Made by a program: the position numbers and the translations under genes
Assembly (NCBI RefSeq): GCF_024609245.1
Contig: NZ_JANJYH010000002.1
Coordinates: 186,001 to 250,000, forward strand
DNA: 64,000 bases
Direction of reading: 5' to 3'
Source of the DNA: Haloarchaeobius sp. FL176
GTDB taxonomy: Archaea; Halobacteriota; Halobacteria; Halobacteriales; Natrialbaceae
Notes under the pieces: model-generated
Databases searched by the model: none
Seen by the model: only the letters and a program-made list of their open reading frames with translations
Told to the model about the DNA's origin: nothing
Shown: one piece after another, positions 7,669 through 17,983 of the stretch
How positions within the stretch are numbered: position 1 is the first letter of the stretch
How the letters are laid out: every line of letters starts with the position of its first letter

Positions 7669-8271
7669 TCAGACGGTTCGCAGCAGGAACTCGGACACCG
7701 CGTCGGCGACCTTCTCGTGCTGACCGACGAAGAAGTGGTCGGCGCCGAAACGGACCGTCTCGAAACCCAGTTCCTCCGCGCGCTCGACGATTCGCTCCCA
7801 GTCGACGACGTCGTCGCGCTCGCCGTAGCAGATCTGGAGAGGAGCGTCGAGGTCGTCCAGTGCCGCGACCGCGTCGAGGTCGTCTGCGAGTCGGTCGGCG
7901 GGTGCGAGCGCGCCGACTGCGGTGACGGGCACGTCGACGCTCGCGGCGGCGAGGATGGAGAGACAGCCGCCGAAACTGAAGCCGAAGAGGCCGACGCGGT
8001 CGTATCGCTCGGCCGCCCAGCGTACCGCGTTGCGCACGTCCTCGCGCTCGCCGTAGCCATCGTCCCAGTCGCCGTAGTCGATGCGCAGGCAGTCGACGCC
8101 GCCGGCTGTCAGCGCATCGGCGACGGCGACGAGGCGCTTGTCGCCGCGGTGGCCGCGATGCTGTGGGTGTGGCGGGCACGCGACGACGCAGGCGTCGACA
8201 TCGCCTTGCGATTCGTCGAGACTCGCGCGAACGTCCCTGGCTCCCGGTACGAGAACTGTATCGGCTGTCAC
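7669..8271 (-). CDS. Alpha/beta hydrolase, dienelactone-hydrolase-like
   Basis: The 200-residue protein has an alpha/beta-hydrolase core with the nucleophile Ser99 in GLFGFSFGG, an acid at about Asp153 (CYGERDD) and His179 (FGADHFF), giving a Ser-Asp-His triad. An oxyanion-side loop PPHPQHRGHRGDKR follows strand 3. The substrate is unknown; small-ester or acyl hydrolysis is plausible. A GTG at 8271 is the likely start because TTAAAAA (complement of 8295-8301) lies 24-30 bases upstream; the longer GTG start at 8307 would overlap that box. The gene is divergent from pspA and shares the promoter gap. Confidence 0.75.
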   Translation of the reverse strand: MTADTVLVPGARDVRASLDESQGDVDACVVACPPHPQHRGHRGDKRLVAVADALTAGGVDCLRIDYGDWDDGYGEREDVRNAVRWAAERYDRVGLFGFSFGGCLSILAAASVDVPVTAVGALAPADRLADDLDAVAALDDLDAPLQICYGERDDVVDWERIVERAEELGFETVRFGADHFFVGQHEKVADAVSEFLLRTV

Positions 8272-8294
8272 ACGTACACCTTCGGAGAGTGACG

Positions 8295-8301
8295 TTTTTA
8301 A
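8295..8301. promoter_or_regulatory. Shared TATA box between hydrolase and pspA
   Basis: TTTTTAA reads as a TATA-like element on both strands. It is 25 bases before the pspA ATG (8326) and 24 bases before the hydrolase GTG (8271), so both transcripts could be leaderless and would compete for one TBP site. Confidence 0.5.
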
Positions 8302-8302
8302 G

Positions 8303-8315
8303 TTCACGGAGTGAA
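8303..8315. promoter_or_regulatory. Short perfect palindrome at the pspA start region
   Basis: TTCAC-GGA-GTGAA is a perfect 5-3-5 inverted repeat placed directly after the shared TATA box and 10 bases before the pspA ATG. A protein bound here could block transcription start. The operator role is inferred from position only. Confidence 0.35.
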
Positions 8316-8325
8316 ATAACGCAAT

Positions 8326-9204
8326 ATGGGAATACTATCGCGGACGTCGTACGTCCTCAAATCGAAGATCAACTCGTTGTTGAACCGGGCCGAGGACCCG
8401 ACGGAGACGCTCGATTACTCCTACGAGCAGATGCGCGACCAGCTCCAGCAGGTCAAGCGCGGCATCGCCGACCTGACGACACAGAAGAAGCGGCTGGAGA
8501 TGCAGAAGCGCCGGCTCGAGGAGGACGTCGAGAAGCACAACCGGCAGGCCCGCGAGGCCGTCCGGCAGGACCGCGAGGACCTCGCGCGCCGTGCGCTCGA
8601 GAAGAAGAAGACGAAGATGCGCCAGATGGAGGAGCTCGACGCCCAGGTCGAGGGCCTCCAGGACACGCAGGACCAGCTAGTCGACAAGAAGGAGGCCCTC
8701 CAGCAGCGCATCGAGGAGTTCCGCACGAAAAAGGAGTCGATGAAGGCCCGCTACGAGGCCGCCGAGGCGAGCAACCGCGTCTCCGAGGCCATGACCGGCG
8801 TCGGCGACGAGATGGACGACGTCGGGATGGCCATCGAGCGCGCCGAGGAACGCACGCAGGACATGGAGGCCCGCGCGGCCGCCATGGACGAGCTCTACGA
8901 CGAGGGCGCGTTCGACGACGCACTCTCGGACAAGGACTCCATCGACCGCGAGCTCGAGGAGCTCGGCACGTCCAGCGGCGTCGAAGCCGAACTCGACACC
9001 CTCAAGTCCGACATGGGCAAGGGCGGCGGCTCCGCCGACGCCGGGTCCGCCGACGAGCCGAGCAGTGACGAGGAGGTCTCTGCGGACCTGGAGGAGCTCG
9101 AGGCCGAGATGGACGCCGCCGAGTCCGGCGGCTCCGGCGACGAGGCCATCGAGGCCGACCTCGAGGGGCTGGAGGAGGAAGAGGGGAAGAACTCGGACGC
9201 GTAA
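8326..9204 (+). CDS. pspA: PspA/IM30-family membrane-stress protein
   Basis: The 292-residue protein begins with MGILSRTSYVLKSKINSLLNRAEDP, the amphipathic N-terminal helix that PspA uses to bind membranes, followed by a long coiled coil (about residues 25-215) rich in Gln, Arg, Lys and Glu. The last 80 residues are a low-complexity acidic Gly/Ser/Glu tail, a haloarchaeal addition. PspA/Vipp1/IM30 proteins are ESCRT-III relatives that polymerise on stressed membranes to limit leakage; in haloarchaea they have been linked to salt stress. The gene is transcribed away from a hydrolase and no other psp genes are adjacent. Confidence 0.88.
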   Translation: MGILSRTSYVLKSKINSLLNRAEDPTETLDYSYEQMRDQLQQVKRGIADLTTQKKRLEMQKRRLEEDVEKHNRQAREAVRQDREDLARRALEKKKTKMRQMEELDAQVEGLQDTQDQLVDKKEALQQRIEEFRTKKESMKARYEAAEASNRVSEAMTGVGDEMDDVGMAIERAEERTQDMEARAAAMDELYDEGAFDDALSDKDSIDRELEELGTSSGVEAELDTLKSDMGKGGGSADAGSADEPSSDEEVSADLEELEAEMDAAESGGSGDEAIEADLEGLEEEEGKNSDA

Positions 9205-9327
9205 CCGCCCGTCGACAGTTCCCATTCTGCCGCCGCGTTCCCGGACCCCCAGCCCCGCGAGCCCGGGGGAGAGCAGCCTACGGGGTTCGGCCACACGTTT
9301 TTCAGCGTCTTCACCGTCGCACGCGGT

Positions 9328-10359
9328 ATGGACGAAGCCGACGACGTGAGCGACGACACCATGCGCAGCCGCGCCCAGGAGTCGAGCTGGAAGCTGCGAC
9401 TGCTGCTCGATGCGAACCGGTGGCTCGTCGCTGCGGGCATCCTTGCGTTCGTGTTCCTGGGCACGCTCGCCGCCGGCCTCGCCGTCGACGGGGTGGCACG
9501 CCTCACGGCGAGTGACCCCGTCGAGACGCTGTTCCAGGCGCACGTCACCGCCATCGTCACCGGCGTCACGCTCGTACTGACGCTCAACCAGCTCGTGCTC
9601 TCACAGGAGCTCGGGGCGGCGGGCGACCAGCGCGAGCGCATGGCAGGCGCGACGACGTTCCGGGAGGACGTCGCCGACGTGGTCGGCGTCCCCGTCGCGC
9701 CGGCGGACCCCGCCACGTTCCTGAAGGCGATGCTCGACGCCGCCGACGAGCGTGCAGCCGACCTCGCCGAGAGCGCAGCGGCGGAGGGCGACGCAGTGGG
9801 CCACATCGAGTCACTGACGGACGCGGTGCAGAGGAACGCCGCCGCCGTGAGCGACGAACTGTCGGGCACCGAGTTCGGTGACTTCGACGTCGTCGCTGCC
9901 GCGCTCGACTTCAACTACTCCTGGAAGCTCTACGCGGCGAAGCGCCTCCGCGCGGAACACGGTGACGAGCTCCCGGCCGACGCGGGGGAGACACTCGACG
10001 AGCTTGTCGACCTCCTCTCGCTGTTCGGCCCCGCCCGGGAGCACATCAAGACGCTGTACTTCCAGTGGGAGCTCGTCGACCTCTCGCGGGCCATCAGCTA
10101 CGTCGCGGTGCCCGCCCTGCTCGTCGCGATAGCGATGCTCTCCTTCTTCGACCCCGCCTCGCCCGCGTTAGCCGGGTCGACCTTCGGCGTCACCCACGTC
10201 TTGCTCGTCTACGCTCTCGCCAGCACCATCTCGGTCGCGCCCTTCGCCGTCCTGCTCGCGTACGTGCTGCGCGTCGCGACCGTCGCAAAGCGCACCCTCT
10301 CCATCGGCCCGTTCATCCTCCGCGACACCGACCGCTCGTTCGACTACGACGACGACTGA
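9328..10359 (+). CDS. Conserved haloarchaeal membrane protein
   Basis: The 343-residue protein has two hydrophobic helices near the N-terminus (about residues 32-55 and 70-92), a soluble acidic middle of about 150 residues, and two or three helices near the C-terminus (about 253-320). The C-terminal tail ends in SFDYDDD. I do not recognise a named family. TTTTTC at 9298-9303 is 25-30 bases before the ATG, fitting its own leaderless transcript. It follows pspA in the same direction after 123 bases, so a shared membrane-stress role is possible but unsupported. Confidence 0.6.
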   Translation: MDEADDVSDDTMRSRAQESSWKLRLLLDANRWLVAAGILAFVFLGTLAAGLAVDGVARLTASDPVETLFQAHVTAIVTGVTLVLTLNQLVLSQELGAAGDQRERMAGATTFREDVADVVGVPVAPADPATFLKAMLDAADERAADLAESAAAEGDAVGHIESLTDAVQRNAAAVSDELSGTEFGDFDVVAAALDFNYSWKLYAAKRLRAEHGDELPADAGETLDELVDLLSLFGPAREHIKTLYFQWELVDLSRAISYVAVPALLVAIAMLSFFDPASPALAGSTFGVTHVLLVYALASTISVAPFAVLLAYVLRVATVAKRTLSIGPFILRDTDRSFDYDDD

Positions 10360-10439
10360 CCCGGCGACGGGACGGCCGGGCATCACCGGTGGCTCCGGCC
10401 ACAAGCGTATAGTCGCAGTAGCGCGACCGGATAGCCGTG

Positions 10440-11156
10440 ATGTGGGTTCCGGTCATCGCCGCGGGACTGTGTGGCCTGCTCGGCGTCGGCCTCGTCCAGC
10501 TCTGGCGCGGCCGCCTCACCGCGACGGCCGCCCACGACCAGCTGGTCGTCGACGCCCGGTTCCGGACCCCCGGAGAGCCTGTCGACCGTGACACCGTCGC
10601 CAACCTCGCCATCGTCGCGCTCGAACTCCTCGCGCTCGTGCTGGCCGCGGTGCTGACCGGCTACCTCGTCGTCGAGACGGCGCTCGCCCCCTCTCTGAAG
10701 GCCCTCTTCGCCGCCACCTACGGCGTCGCAGCGGTGCTCATCGGCCGCGCCGCCTACGTCCGCCTCGGGCTGCCGGTCCCCGGACGCACCGCCGTCGACG
10801 ACCCGGAGACGCTGGACGACCTGACCGACTCCCTCGTGGAGAGCCTCGGCGAGCCGACCGCCGCGGAGTTCGAATCCCTCTACGTCGCGATGACGACCGC
10901 CCGCGACGACGGCCCCGGTCCCGACGTGGTCACGGTCGCGCTCGTCGCCGCCGCCCGCGCCGAGATGGACGTCGCCACCGTCGAGTACTGGGCGGCGACC
11001 AACGGCATCGCCAGCCCCGCGACGGTCGCGAACCGCCGCGACGAGCTCGCCGCCGCCGGCGTGCTGAAGGCCGACTGCTTCGAGCTCGCCCGGCCCGAGT
11101 TCGTCGACGCACCTGCTCCCGACGTGGCGTCGATGACGACGACGCTGCTGAGCTGA
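10440..11156 (+). CDS. Membrane protein with C-terminal winged-helix-like region
   Basis: This product of about 238 residues has a first hydrophobic helix (residues 3-22), two more around 55-105, and then a cytoplasmic domain. The end, with VEYWAATNGIASPATVANRRDELAAAGVLK, resembles a helix-turn-helix/wing arrangement found in haloarchaeal regulators. A membrane-bound regulator is possible, but the family is not one I can name with confidence. GTG 10437 directly precedes the ATG at 10440 and either could be used. It follows the preceding membrane-protein gene by 80 bases in the same direction. Confidence 0.55.
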   Translation: MWVPVIAAGLCGLLGVGLVQLWRGRLTATAAHDQLVVDARFRTPGEPVDRDTVANLAIVALELLALVLAAVLTGYLVVETALAPSLKALFAATYGVAAVLIGRAAYVRLGLPVPGRTAVDDPETLDDLTDSLVESLGEPTAAEFESLYVAMTTARDDGPGPDVVTVALVAAARAEMDVATVEYWAATNGIASPATVANRRDELAAAGVLKADCFELARPEFVDAPAPDVASMTTTLLS

Positions 11157-11219
11157 GCGCACCCGCGACTGTCCTCGGTCGAGAAGAAGAAGAAACCGGT
11201 TCAGAGAACTACCGACCGG

Positions 11220-13403
<2,184 letters not shown>

Positions 13404-13522
13404 CTAATTCGGAAACGAACTCTTTGCAGTCGCAAAATTATCTACAGGAATACTGAAGCCCGACACCACGGCACGGACTGCGTTCGCACCGGCCGGCGGC
13501 CGCCGCCGTACCACGACCCGAT

Positions 13523-14113
13523 TCAGTCCGTTCCGGTGACGTACGTCTGGTCGTGGTCGGGGAACACCTCGCCAACGGCGTCCGGACCGGCGATGTCGGC
13601 GAGCAACGGCCGCAGTTCGGCCTCGTAGTCGGCGCGGCGAATCTCCTCGCTCGGGCCCACTGTCACGGCGAGCTTGGACTCGACGACCCTGTCGACGGCG
13701 TTGCGGCCGAAGCCCGAGAGTGGTGCGACGTAGTCCACGTCGTGGCGGTCCTCGAGACTCTGGGCCTGTGCACGGGAGATTGTCGGCACGCGGTCGTCAC
13801 GGCGAGTGCCGTCGGCGATGGCGTCGAACTCCTGGGCTGCGAGGCGCTCGAGGGCGTGCTCGTGGACCTGCTGGATACCGTTGCGGGGGAAGCCGTCGGC
13901 GCGCATCCGGGCGACGGCGTCCTCGGCGGCCGCGCGGTCGAGTGCGAGCCGCTCGAAGGGAAAGCCCACCGCCTCGGCCGCGTCGCGGGCGTGTTTCCAG
14001 TCGTCCGTCACGCCGAAGTGGCCGGTCACGAGGGTGACGTCGTAGAACTCGTCACAGAGCAGCGCGGCTAGCGTGGAGTCCTTGCCACCGCTGTAGAGCA
14101 GCCCCAGTTGCAT
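13523..14113 (-). CDS. PP-loop ATP pyrophosphatase family protein
   Basis: The 196-residue protein carries the PP-loop SGGKDS at residues 8-13, marking an adenine-nucleotide alpha hydrolase that adenylates a substrate and releases pyrophosphate. Further family features are a GHFGVTDDW segment after strand 2 and a DGTRRDDRVPTISRAQAQSLED segment resembling sulfur-transferring or amidating tRNA-modification enzymes. The exact reaction is unknown; tRNA thiolation or a cofactor amidation are candidates. Its start overlaps the last base of the pdcd5 stop codon, making it the third gene of an rps19e-pdcd5-PP-loop operon and hinting at a translation-related role. Confidence 0.75.
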   Translation of the reverse strand: MQLGLLYSGGKDSTLAALLCDEFYDVTLVTGHFGVTDDWKHARDAAEAVGFPFERLALDRAAAEDAVARMRADGFPRNGIQQVHEHALERLAAQEFDAIADGTRRDDRVPTISRAQAQSLEDRHDVDYVAPLSGFGRNAVDRVVESKLAVTVGPSEEIRRADYEAELRPLLADIAGPDAVGEVFPDHDQTYVTGTD

Positions 14114-14460
14114 CAGCGCCGACGGATATCGAAGCTCTGGGAGTCCGGCTTGAGTTCGCGGAGCAGGTCCTTCATCTTCTCCTCGTCGATCTGGCCCTGA
14201 ATGCGGCCCGACCGTGCGAGGGCGACGACCTGCTGCTCGACCTGCTCGGCGAAGTCGGGTTTGGACATCCGCACGGAGTTGAGTCGCTTGCGGGCCCCGT
14301 CGGTGAGGTACTGCCGGAGGAGGGCCTGCTTCTGTGCTTCGGCTTGCTCCCGCCTGGCGTCCTGAGCCTCGGTGTCGGCGCCGCCCTGCTGTTCGCGCAT
14401 CTGCTCCATCTTCTTCTCTCGAAGCTTCTCGAGTTCGTCGTCGTCGGGACTGCCACTCAT
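14113..14460 (-). CDS. PDCD5-family DNA-binding protein
   Basis: The 115-residue protein is the archaeal homologue of eukaryotic PDCD5/TFAR19. It has a charged helical N-terminus rich in Lys, Glu, Arg and Gln (residues 8-45), the conserved [21 protein letters not shown] segment split around residue 50-68, a [15 protein letters not shown] segment, and the family ending LLRELKP near residue 100. These proteins form a compact helical bundle and bind DNA weakly; their archaeal role is not settled. It is co-directional with rps19e upstream (51-base gap) and overlaps the PP-loop gene by one base, an arrangement widely kept in archaea. Confidence 0.88.
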   Translation of the reverse strand: MSGSPDDDELEKLREKKMEQMREQQGGADTEAQDARREQAEAQKQALLRQYLTDGARKRLNSVRMSKPDFAEQVEQQVVALARSGRIQGQIDEEKMKDLLRELKPDSQSFDIRRR

Positions 14461-14511
14461 ACTACCCGTTTGTCGATTGCGGAGGAAAATCGTTTCGACT
14501 GTTCGCAGTCG

Positions 14512-14967
14512 TTACGCGTAGCGCTCGAGCTCCGGCCGGTCGAGCTCTTCCATCACGTCGGCGGCGATGTTGTCGAGGAAGCTGCGCCCCTCGGCGGTGA
14601 TACGGCGACCCTCGCCGTCGGCGGTCTCGACGAGGTCCTCCTCCTCGAGCTGCTGGAGGGCGACGCGGATGATTTTCTTCGAGCCGTTGGTGCGGTGGGA
14701 CGTGGCGACGCGGTAGCGGGTCGAGCCGTTCTTGGAGCCACCGTACTCGGTGGAGAGACGGTCGACGCCGACGGGGCCGGTGTCGGCGACCTTGCGGAGG
14801 AGGGAGGCCGAGCGGATGGCCCAGAAGTTCTCCTGCTCCGGCGGGAGCTCGCGGTTGACGCCTGTCTTGCTGAATTCGAGCCACTCGGGCTCGTCGAGTC
14901 GATCCTCGAGTTCGGCGGCGACGGCCTCGATGAGGTCGTCGGCCGGAACGTCGTACATCGTCGTCAT
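14512..14967 (-). CDS. rps19e: 30S ribosomal protein S19e
   Basis: The 151-residue protein matches archaeal/eukaryotic S19e: it opens with TTMYDVPADDLIEAVAAELE, has the PEWLEFSKTGVNRELPP segment, the RSASLLRKVADTGPVGVDRLS winged-helix core and the QQLEEEDLVE region near the end. It binds the head of the small ribosomal subunit. TTTTAA on the minus strand lies about 26-30 bases before the ATG at 14967, so transcription probably begins here and continues into pdcd5 and the PP-loop gene. Confidence 0.94.
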   Translation of the reverse strand: MTTMYDVPADDLIEAVAAELEDRLDEPEWLEFSKTGVNRELPPEQENFWAIRSASLLRKVADTGPVGVDRLSTEYGGSKNGSTRYRVATSHRTNGSKKIIRVALQQLEEEDLVETADGEGRRITAEGRSFLDNIAADVMEELDRPELERYA

Positions 14968-15159
14968 TGCACCTTGGTTCCCTCGCGCAGGTTAAAAGGG
15001 CATCGTCTTCCTGCCGGGGCGTCGCAGCCGGAGACGGGCGTCGTCGAGGGCTCTCAACCACGCTGGGCGGTGCCGAGCGCGGCCGTCGCGCCACCGCCGG
15101 CGAGTTCCGGAACGCGAGAGATAGCAAGGCACTAACGCACCGCGCCGCTTTCGTGGAGC

Positions 15160-16476
15160 ATGGACGACTTCGACGACGCGGTCCGAGCCATCCTGGCGAC
15201 CGGACCGGTCTGTGACGCCTGTCTCGGGCGGCCGTTCGCGGACCGCAGCTTCGGGCTGACGAACGCCGAGCGGGGTAAGGGGCTGCGTGTCACGCACGCG
15301 CTGGCCGAGGACGACCCCTACGAGACCGTCGAGCCCGACGAGTGCTGGGTCTGTGAGGGGCTCTGTGGCCGCTTCGACGAGTACGCCGAACTCGTCGCCG
15401 ACGGGCTCGCGGATATCGAGTTCGAGACGTACCAGGTGGGCACCCGCACCCCGCCGCTGGTCGAGGAGAACGACCGCCTGCTTCGGGAGGACGCCGGGAT
15501 GGAGCCGGATTCGGGCGAGCTGTTCAAGAGCGAGTTCAACCGCGAGGTCGGCAAGCGCGTCGGCCGGCTGACCGACACCGAGGTCGACTTCACGCGCCCC
15601 GACGTGCTCGCGCTGGTGAACCTCGATGCGGCCGCCGAGGACCCCTCCAGCCACGCGGTCGAGGTGCAGGTCAACCCGGCGTTCGTCTACGGTCGCTACC
15701 GCAAGCTAGAACGCGACATTCCCCAGACGGAGTGGCCTTGCCGCGAGTGCGGCGGCTCCGGCGTCCAGCTCGGCGACGACGGCGAGGAGCCCTGCGACCA
15801 CTGCGGCGGCTCCGGCTACCTCTACGACATGAGCGTCGAGGAGCACGTCACGCCGCACGTCCTCGAAGCCATGGACGGCGACGAGGCGCTGTTCCACGGT
15901 GCGGGCCGCGAGGACGTCGACGCGCTCATGCTGGGCACCGGCCGGCCCTTCGTCGCCGAGGTGAAACGGCCCCGAAGCCGGGACCCCGACGCCGAGGCGC
16001 TCCAGCGGCGCATCAACGAGGAGGCCGCCGGCGCGGTCGAAGTGGAGGGCCTCCGCCTCGCCACCCACGAGATGGTCGAACGCGTGAAAGAGCTCGACGC
16101 CTCGAAGACCTACCGCGCCAAGGTCGAGTTCGACGACGCCGTCGATGCCGACGCGCTCGCCGACGCCGTCGCCACGCTCTCGGGGACGACCGTCCGGCAG
16201 CACACCCCGCATCGGGTGGACCACCGGCGGGCGAAACTCGACCGCGAGCGCACCGTCTACGAGATCTCGGCCGAGCAGACCGACGACCGCCACGCCACCG
16301 TCGACGTCCACGGCGAGGGCGGCCTCTACATCAAGGAACTCATCAGCGGCGACGAGGGCCGGACCGAGCCCTCCCTCGCCGGCCTGCTCGGCGTCGACGC
16401 GACCGTCAGCGCACTCGACGTGCTCGCGGTCGAGGGCGAGGACGAGCCGTTCGACGACCCCGACTACCTGCGGTAG
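15160..16476 (+). CDS. pus10: tRNA pseudouridine(54/55) synthase Pus10
   Basis: The 438-residue protein isomerises uridine to pseudouridine in the T-loop of tRNA; archaeal Pus10 acts at positions 54 and 55. The N-terminal accessory domain has a zinc site (Cys18, Cys21, Cys62, Cys65). A second cysteine-rich loop with CRECGGSG (194-201) and CDHCGGSG (212-219) precedes the catalytic domain, as in other archaeal Pus10 proteins. The catalytic-Asp signature GREDVDALMLGTGRPF lies at residues 249-264. Full length for the family. Its product at position 54 is the substrate of TrmY, encoded 12 kb upstream. Confidence 0.93.
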   Translation: MDDFDDAVRAILATGPVCDACLGRPFADRSFGLTNAERGKGLRVTHALAEDDPYETVEPDECWVCEGLCGRFDEYAELVADGLADIEFETYQVGTRTPPLVEENDRLLREDAGMEPDSGELFKSEFNREVGKRVGRLTDTEVDFTRPDVLALVNLDAAAEDPSSHAVEVQVNPAFVYGRYRKLERDIPQTEWPCRECGGSGVQLGDDGEEPCDHCGGSGYLYDMSVEEHVTPHVLEAMDGDEALFHGAGREDVDALMLGTGRPFVAEVKRPRSRDPDAEALQRRINEEAAGAVEVEGLRLATHEMVERVKELDASKTYRAKVEFDDAVDADALADAVATLSGTTVRQHTPHRVDHRRAKLDRERTVYEISAEQTDDRHATVDVHGEGGLYIKELISGDEGRTEPSLAGLLGVDATVSALDVLAVEGEDEPFDDPDYLR

Positions 16477-16487
16477 CGGGGGAACTG

Positions 16488-16492
16488 TTTTT
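16488..16492 (+). terminator. T-run after pus10
   Basis: TTTTT, 12 bases after the pus10 stop, is a typical archaeal oligo-T termination signal. It could alternatively contribute to a promoter for the small gene at 16531. Confidence 0.35.
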
Positions 16493-16530
16493 GTCGTGTG
16501 TCACGTTGTCATGGTTCGAGGGGTTACCCA

Positions 16531-16647
16531 ATGTGCCACCATGATATCGAGATAGAACACACCGCAATCGAGGATATCGAGGACGACAGCACCGACGAGT
16601 CCGAGGACGGCGAGTTCGCGGAGATGCCCACCGCCGCCGACGACTGA
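16531..16647 (+). CDS. Small acidic protein beginning MCHH
   Basis: This 38-residue frame starts at ATG 16531 and ends at TGA 16645-16647. It begins Met-Cys-His-His and is otherwise dominated by Glu, Asp, Ile and Thr, with isoelectric character typical of haloarchaea. Several haloarchaeal genomes encode very short proteins that start MCHH, possibly a metal-binding start; this is from memory. The codons use G or C at third positions like the neighbouring genes, which supports real coding. Function is unknown. Confidence 0.5.
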   Translation: MCHHDIEIEHTAIEDIEDDSTDESEDGEFAEMPTAADD

Positions 16648-16711
16648 GTACACCTTCCCTTCTTTCGGGACGCGAACTGACGGCGAGCGACTGCTTTCTG
16701 ACCAACCGGGT

Positions 16712-16730
16712 GGGCTTTCTCGCTGTTCGG
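16712..16730. repeat. Fragment resembling the right end of the 2618-2891 element
   Basis: GGGCTTTCTCGCTGTTCGG differs at only one or two positions from GGGCTTTCTGGCTGTTCGA at 2878-2896. No matching left end is found nearby, so this looks like a solitary or decayed end. Confidence 0.3.
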
Positions 16731-16862
16731 GGTTCCCGTTGCGCTCGTGGCTGCCGAACCATCTTCCCTGGTACTTCACCGAAAGATGGCCCCACGCAAC
16801 AACCGACAGCGACGGTCAGCAACGAAAACGACCAAGACACCGCGGGATGAAACGAGGTGCAG

Positions 16863-17504
16863 ATGCGATTCGGTGTCGACGAGGCCGGCAAGGGACCGGT
16901 GTTCGGCTCGATGTGGGCGGCCGCGGTGGTCGTCCCGCGAGCGAGCGTCCTCCCCGACGGCGTGGACGACTCGAAGCGACTCAGCCCGGAGCGCCGCGAG
17001 ACCCTCGCGAGCACGATCTACGACGACGACCGCGTCCAAGTCGGGGTCGCGGAGATACCCCCTGCGAGAATCGACGAACCCGAGACGGACATGAACTCGC
17101 TGACGGTCGCGGCGCAGGCCGAGGCCCTGGACGACGCCGGGGTCGACGGGGCGCGAGGCGTCGTCGACGCGGGCGACACGGACGCCGCGCGGTTCGGCCG
17201 GCGGGTCGGGGACGCGGCCGATGGCGACGTGAGGGTCGTCCCGGCGCATCGCGCGGACGAATCCGACGCCGTCGTCGCGGCCGCGAGCATCGTCGCGAAG
17301 GTCGCCCGCGACGCCCAGATGGCCGCGCTCGCCGACGAGTACGGCCCCGTGGGGTCGGGCTACCCGAGCGACGGCACCACCCGCGAGTTCCTCGCCGACT
17401 ACGTCGAGCGGACCGGCGAGCTACCGCCCTTTGCCCGCGAGTCGTGGTCGACCTGCGCGGACGCGCTGGCCGCCGCCGAGCAGTGTGGCCTCGGCGAGTT
17501 CTGA
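16863..17504 (+). CDS. rnhB: Ribonuclease HII
   Basis: The 213-residue enzyme cuts the RNA strand of RNA-DNA hybrids and removes single ribonucleotides from DNA. The four metal-binding acids are visible: Asp6 and Glu7 in GVDEAGKGP, Asp102 in GVVDAGD, and Asp132 in HRADESDAVVAAASIVAK. A DSKRLSPERR segment and the C-terminal GSGYPSDGTT motif also match archaeal RNase HII. Length is usual for the family. ATG 16863 is preferred; GTG 16857, two codons earlier, would add only two residues. The gene stands alone between the small acidic gene and a stress-protein gene. Confidence 0.93.
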   Translation: MRFGVDEAGKGPVFGSMWAAAVVVPRASVLPDGVDDSKRLSPERRETLASTIYDDDRVQVGVAEIPPARIDEPETDMNSLTVAAQAEALDDAGVDGARGVVDAGDTDAARFGRRVGDAADGDVRVVPAHRADESDAVVAAASIVAKVARDAQMAALADEYGPVGSGYPSDGTTREFLADYVERTGELPPFARESWSTCADALAAAEQCGLGEF

Positions 17505-17540
17505 GCAATCCCTTTGACGCTGGCGGGCGAACCGCCACGC

Positions 17541-17966
17541 ATGTACGACGATATCCTCTTCCCGACCGACGGCAGCGAACCGAGCATGGCTGCGTTCGAG
17601 TACGCCGTCGACCTCGCCTCGACCTACGGCGCGACGCTGCACGTACTGTACGTCGCCGACACGAACCGCGATAGCGTCACGACCGTCAGCGGCGAGGTCG
17701 TCGACGCGCTCGAGTCGGAAGGAGACCGTGTCGTCGCCGACGTCGAAGACCGCGCAAGGGACCACAGCGTCGAGACGACCACCGAAGTCATCCAGGGCGA
17801 CCCCTCCACGACTATCCTCGACTACGCCGAGGACCGCGGCGTCGACTGTATCGTCATGGCCACCCGCGGACGGTCGGGAGTCACGGACCTGCTGCTCGGC
17901 AGCACAACCGAACGGGTCGTCCGCCAGTCGTCGATGCCGGTGCTGGCGGTCAGCGACGACGACTAA
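17541..17966 (+). CDS. Universal stress protein (UspA family)
   Basis: The 141-residue protein is a single Usp domain. It starts with YDDILFPTDGSEPS, the first strand and phosphate loop, has ILDYAEDRGVDCIVMATRGR, and ends with the ATP-binding pattern GRSGVTDLLLGSTTERVV (Gly-x2-Gly-x9-Gly-Ser). Such proteins bind ATP as dimers and are induced by stress; the specific role here is unknown. It follows rnhB by 36 bases. A similar gene lies at 62,047-62,475. Confidence 0.88.
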   Translation: MYDDILFPTDGSEPSMAAFEYAVDLASTYGATLHVLYVADTNRDSVTTVSGEVVDALESEGDRVVADVEDRARDHSVETTTEVIQGDPSTTILDYAEDRGVDCIVMATRGRSGVTDLLLGSTTERVVRQSSMPVLAVSDDD

Positions 17967-17983
17967 AAGAACGAAACAGGGGA

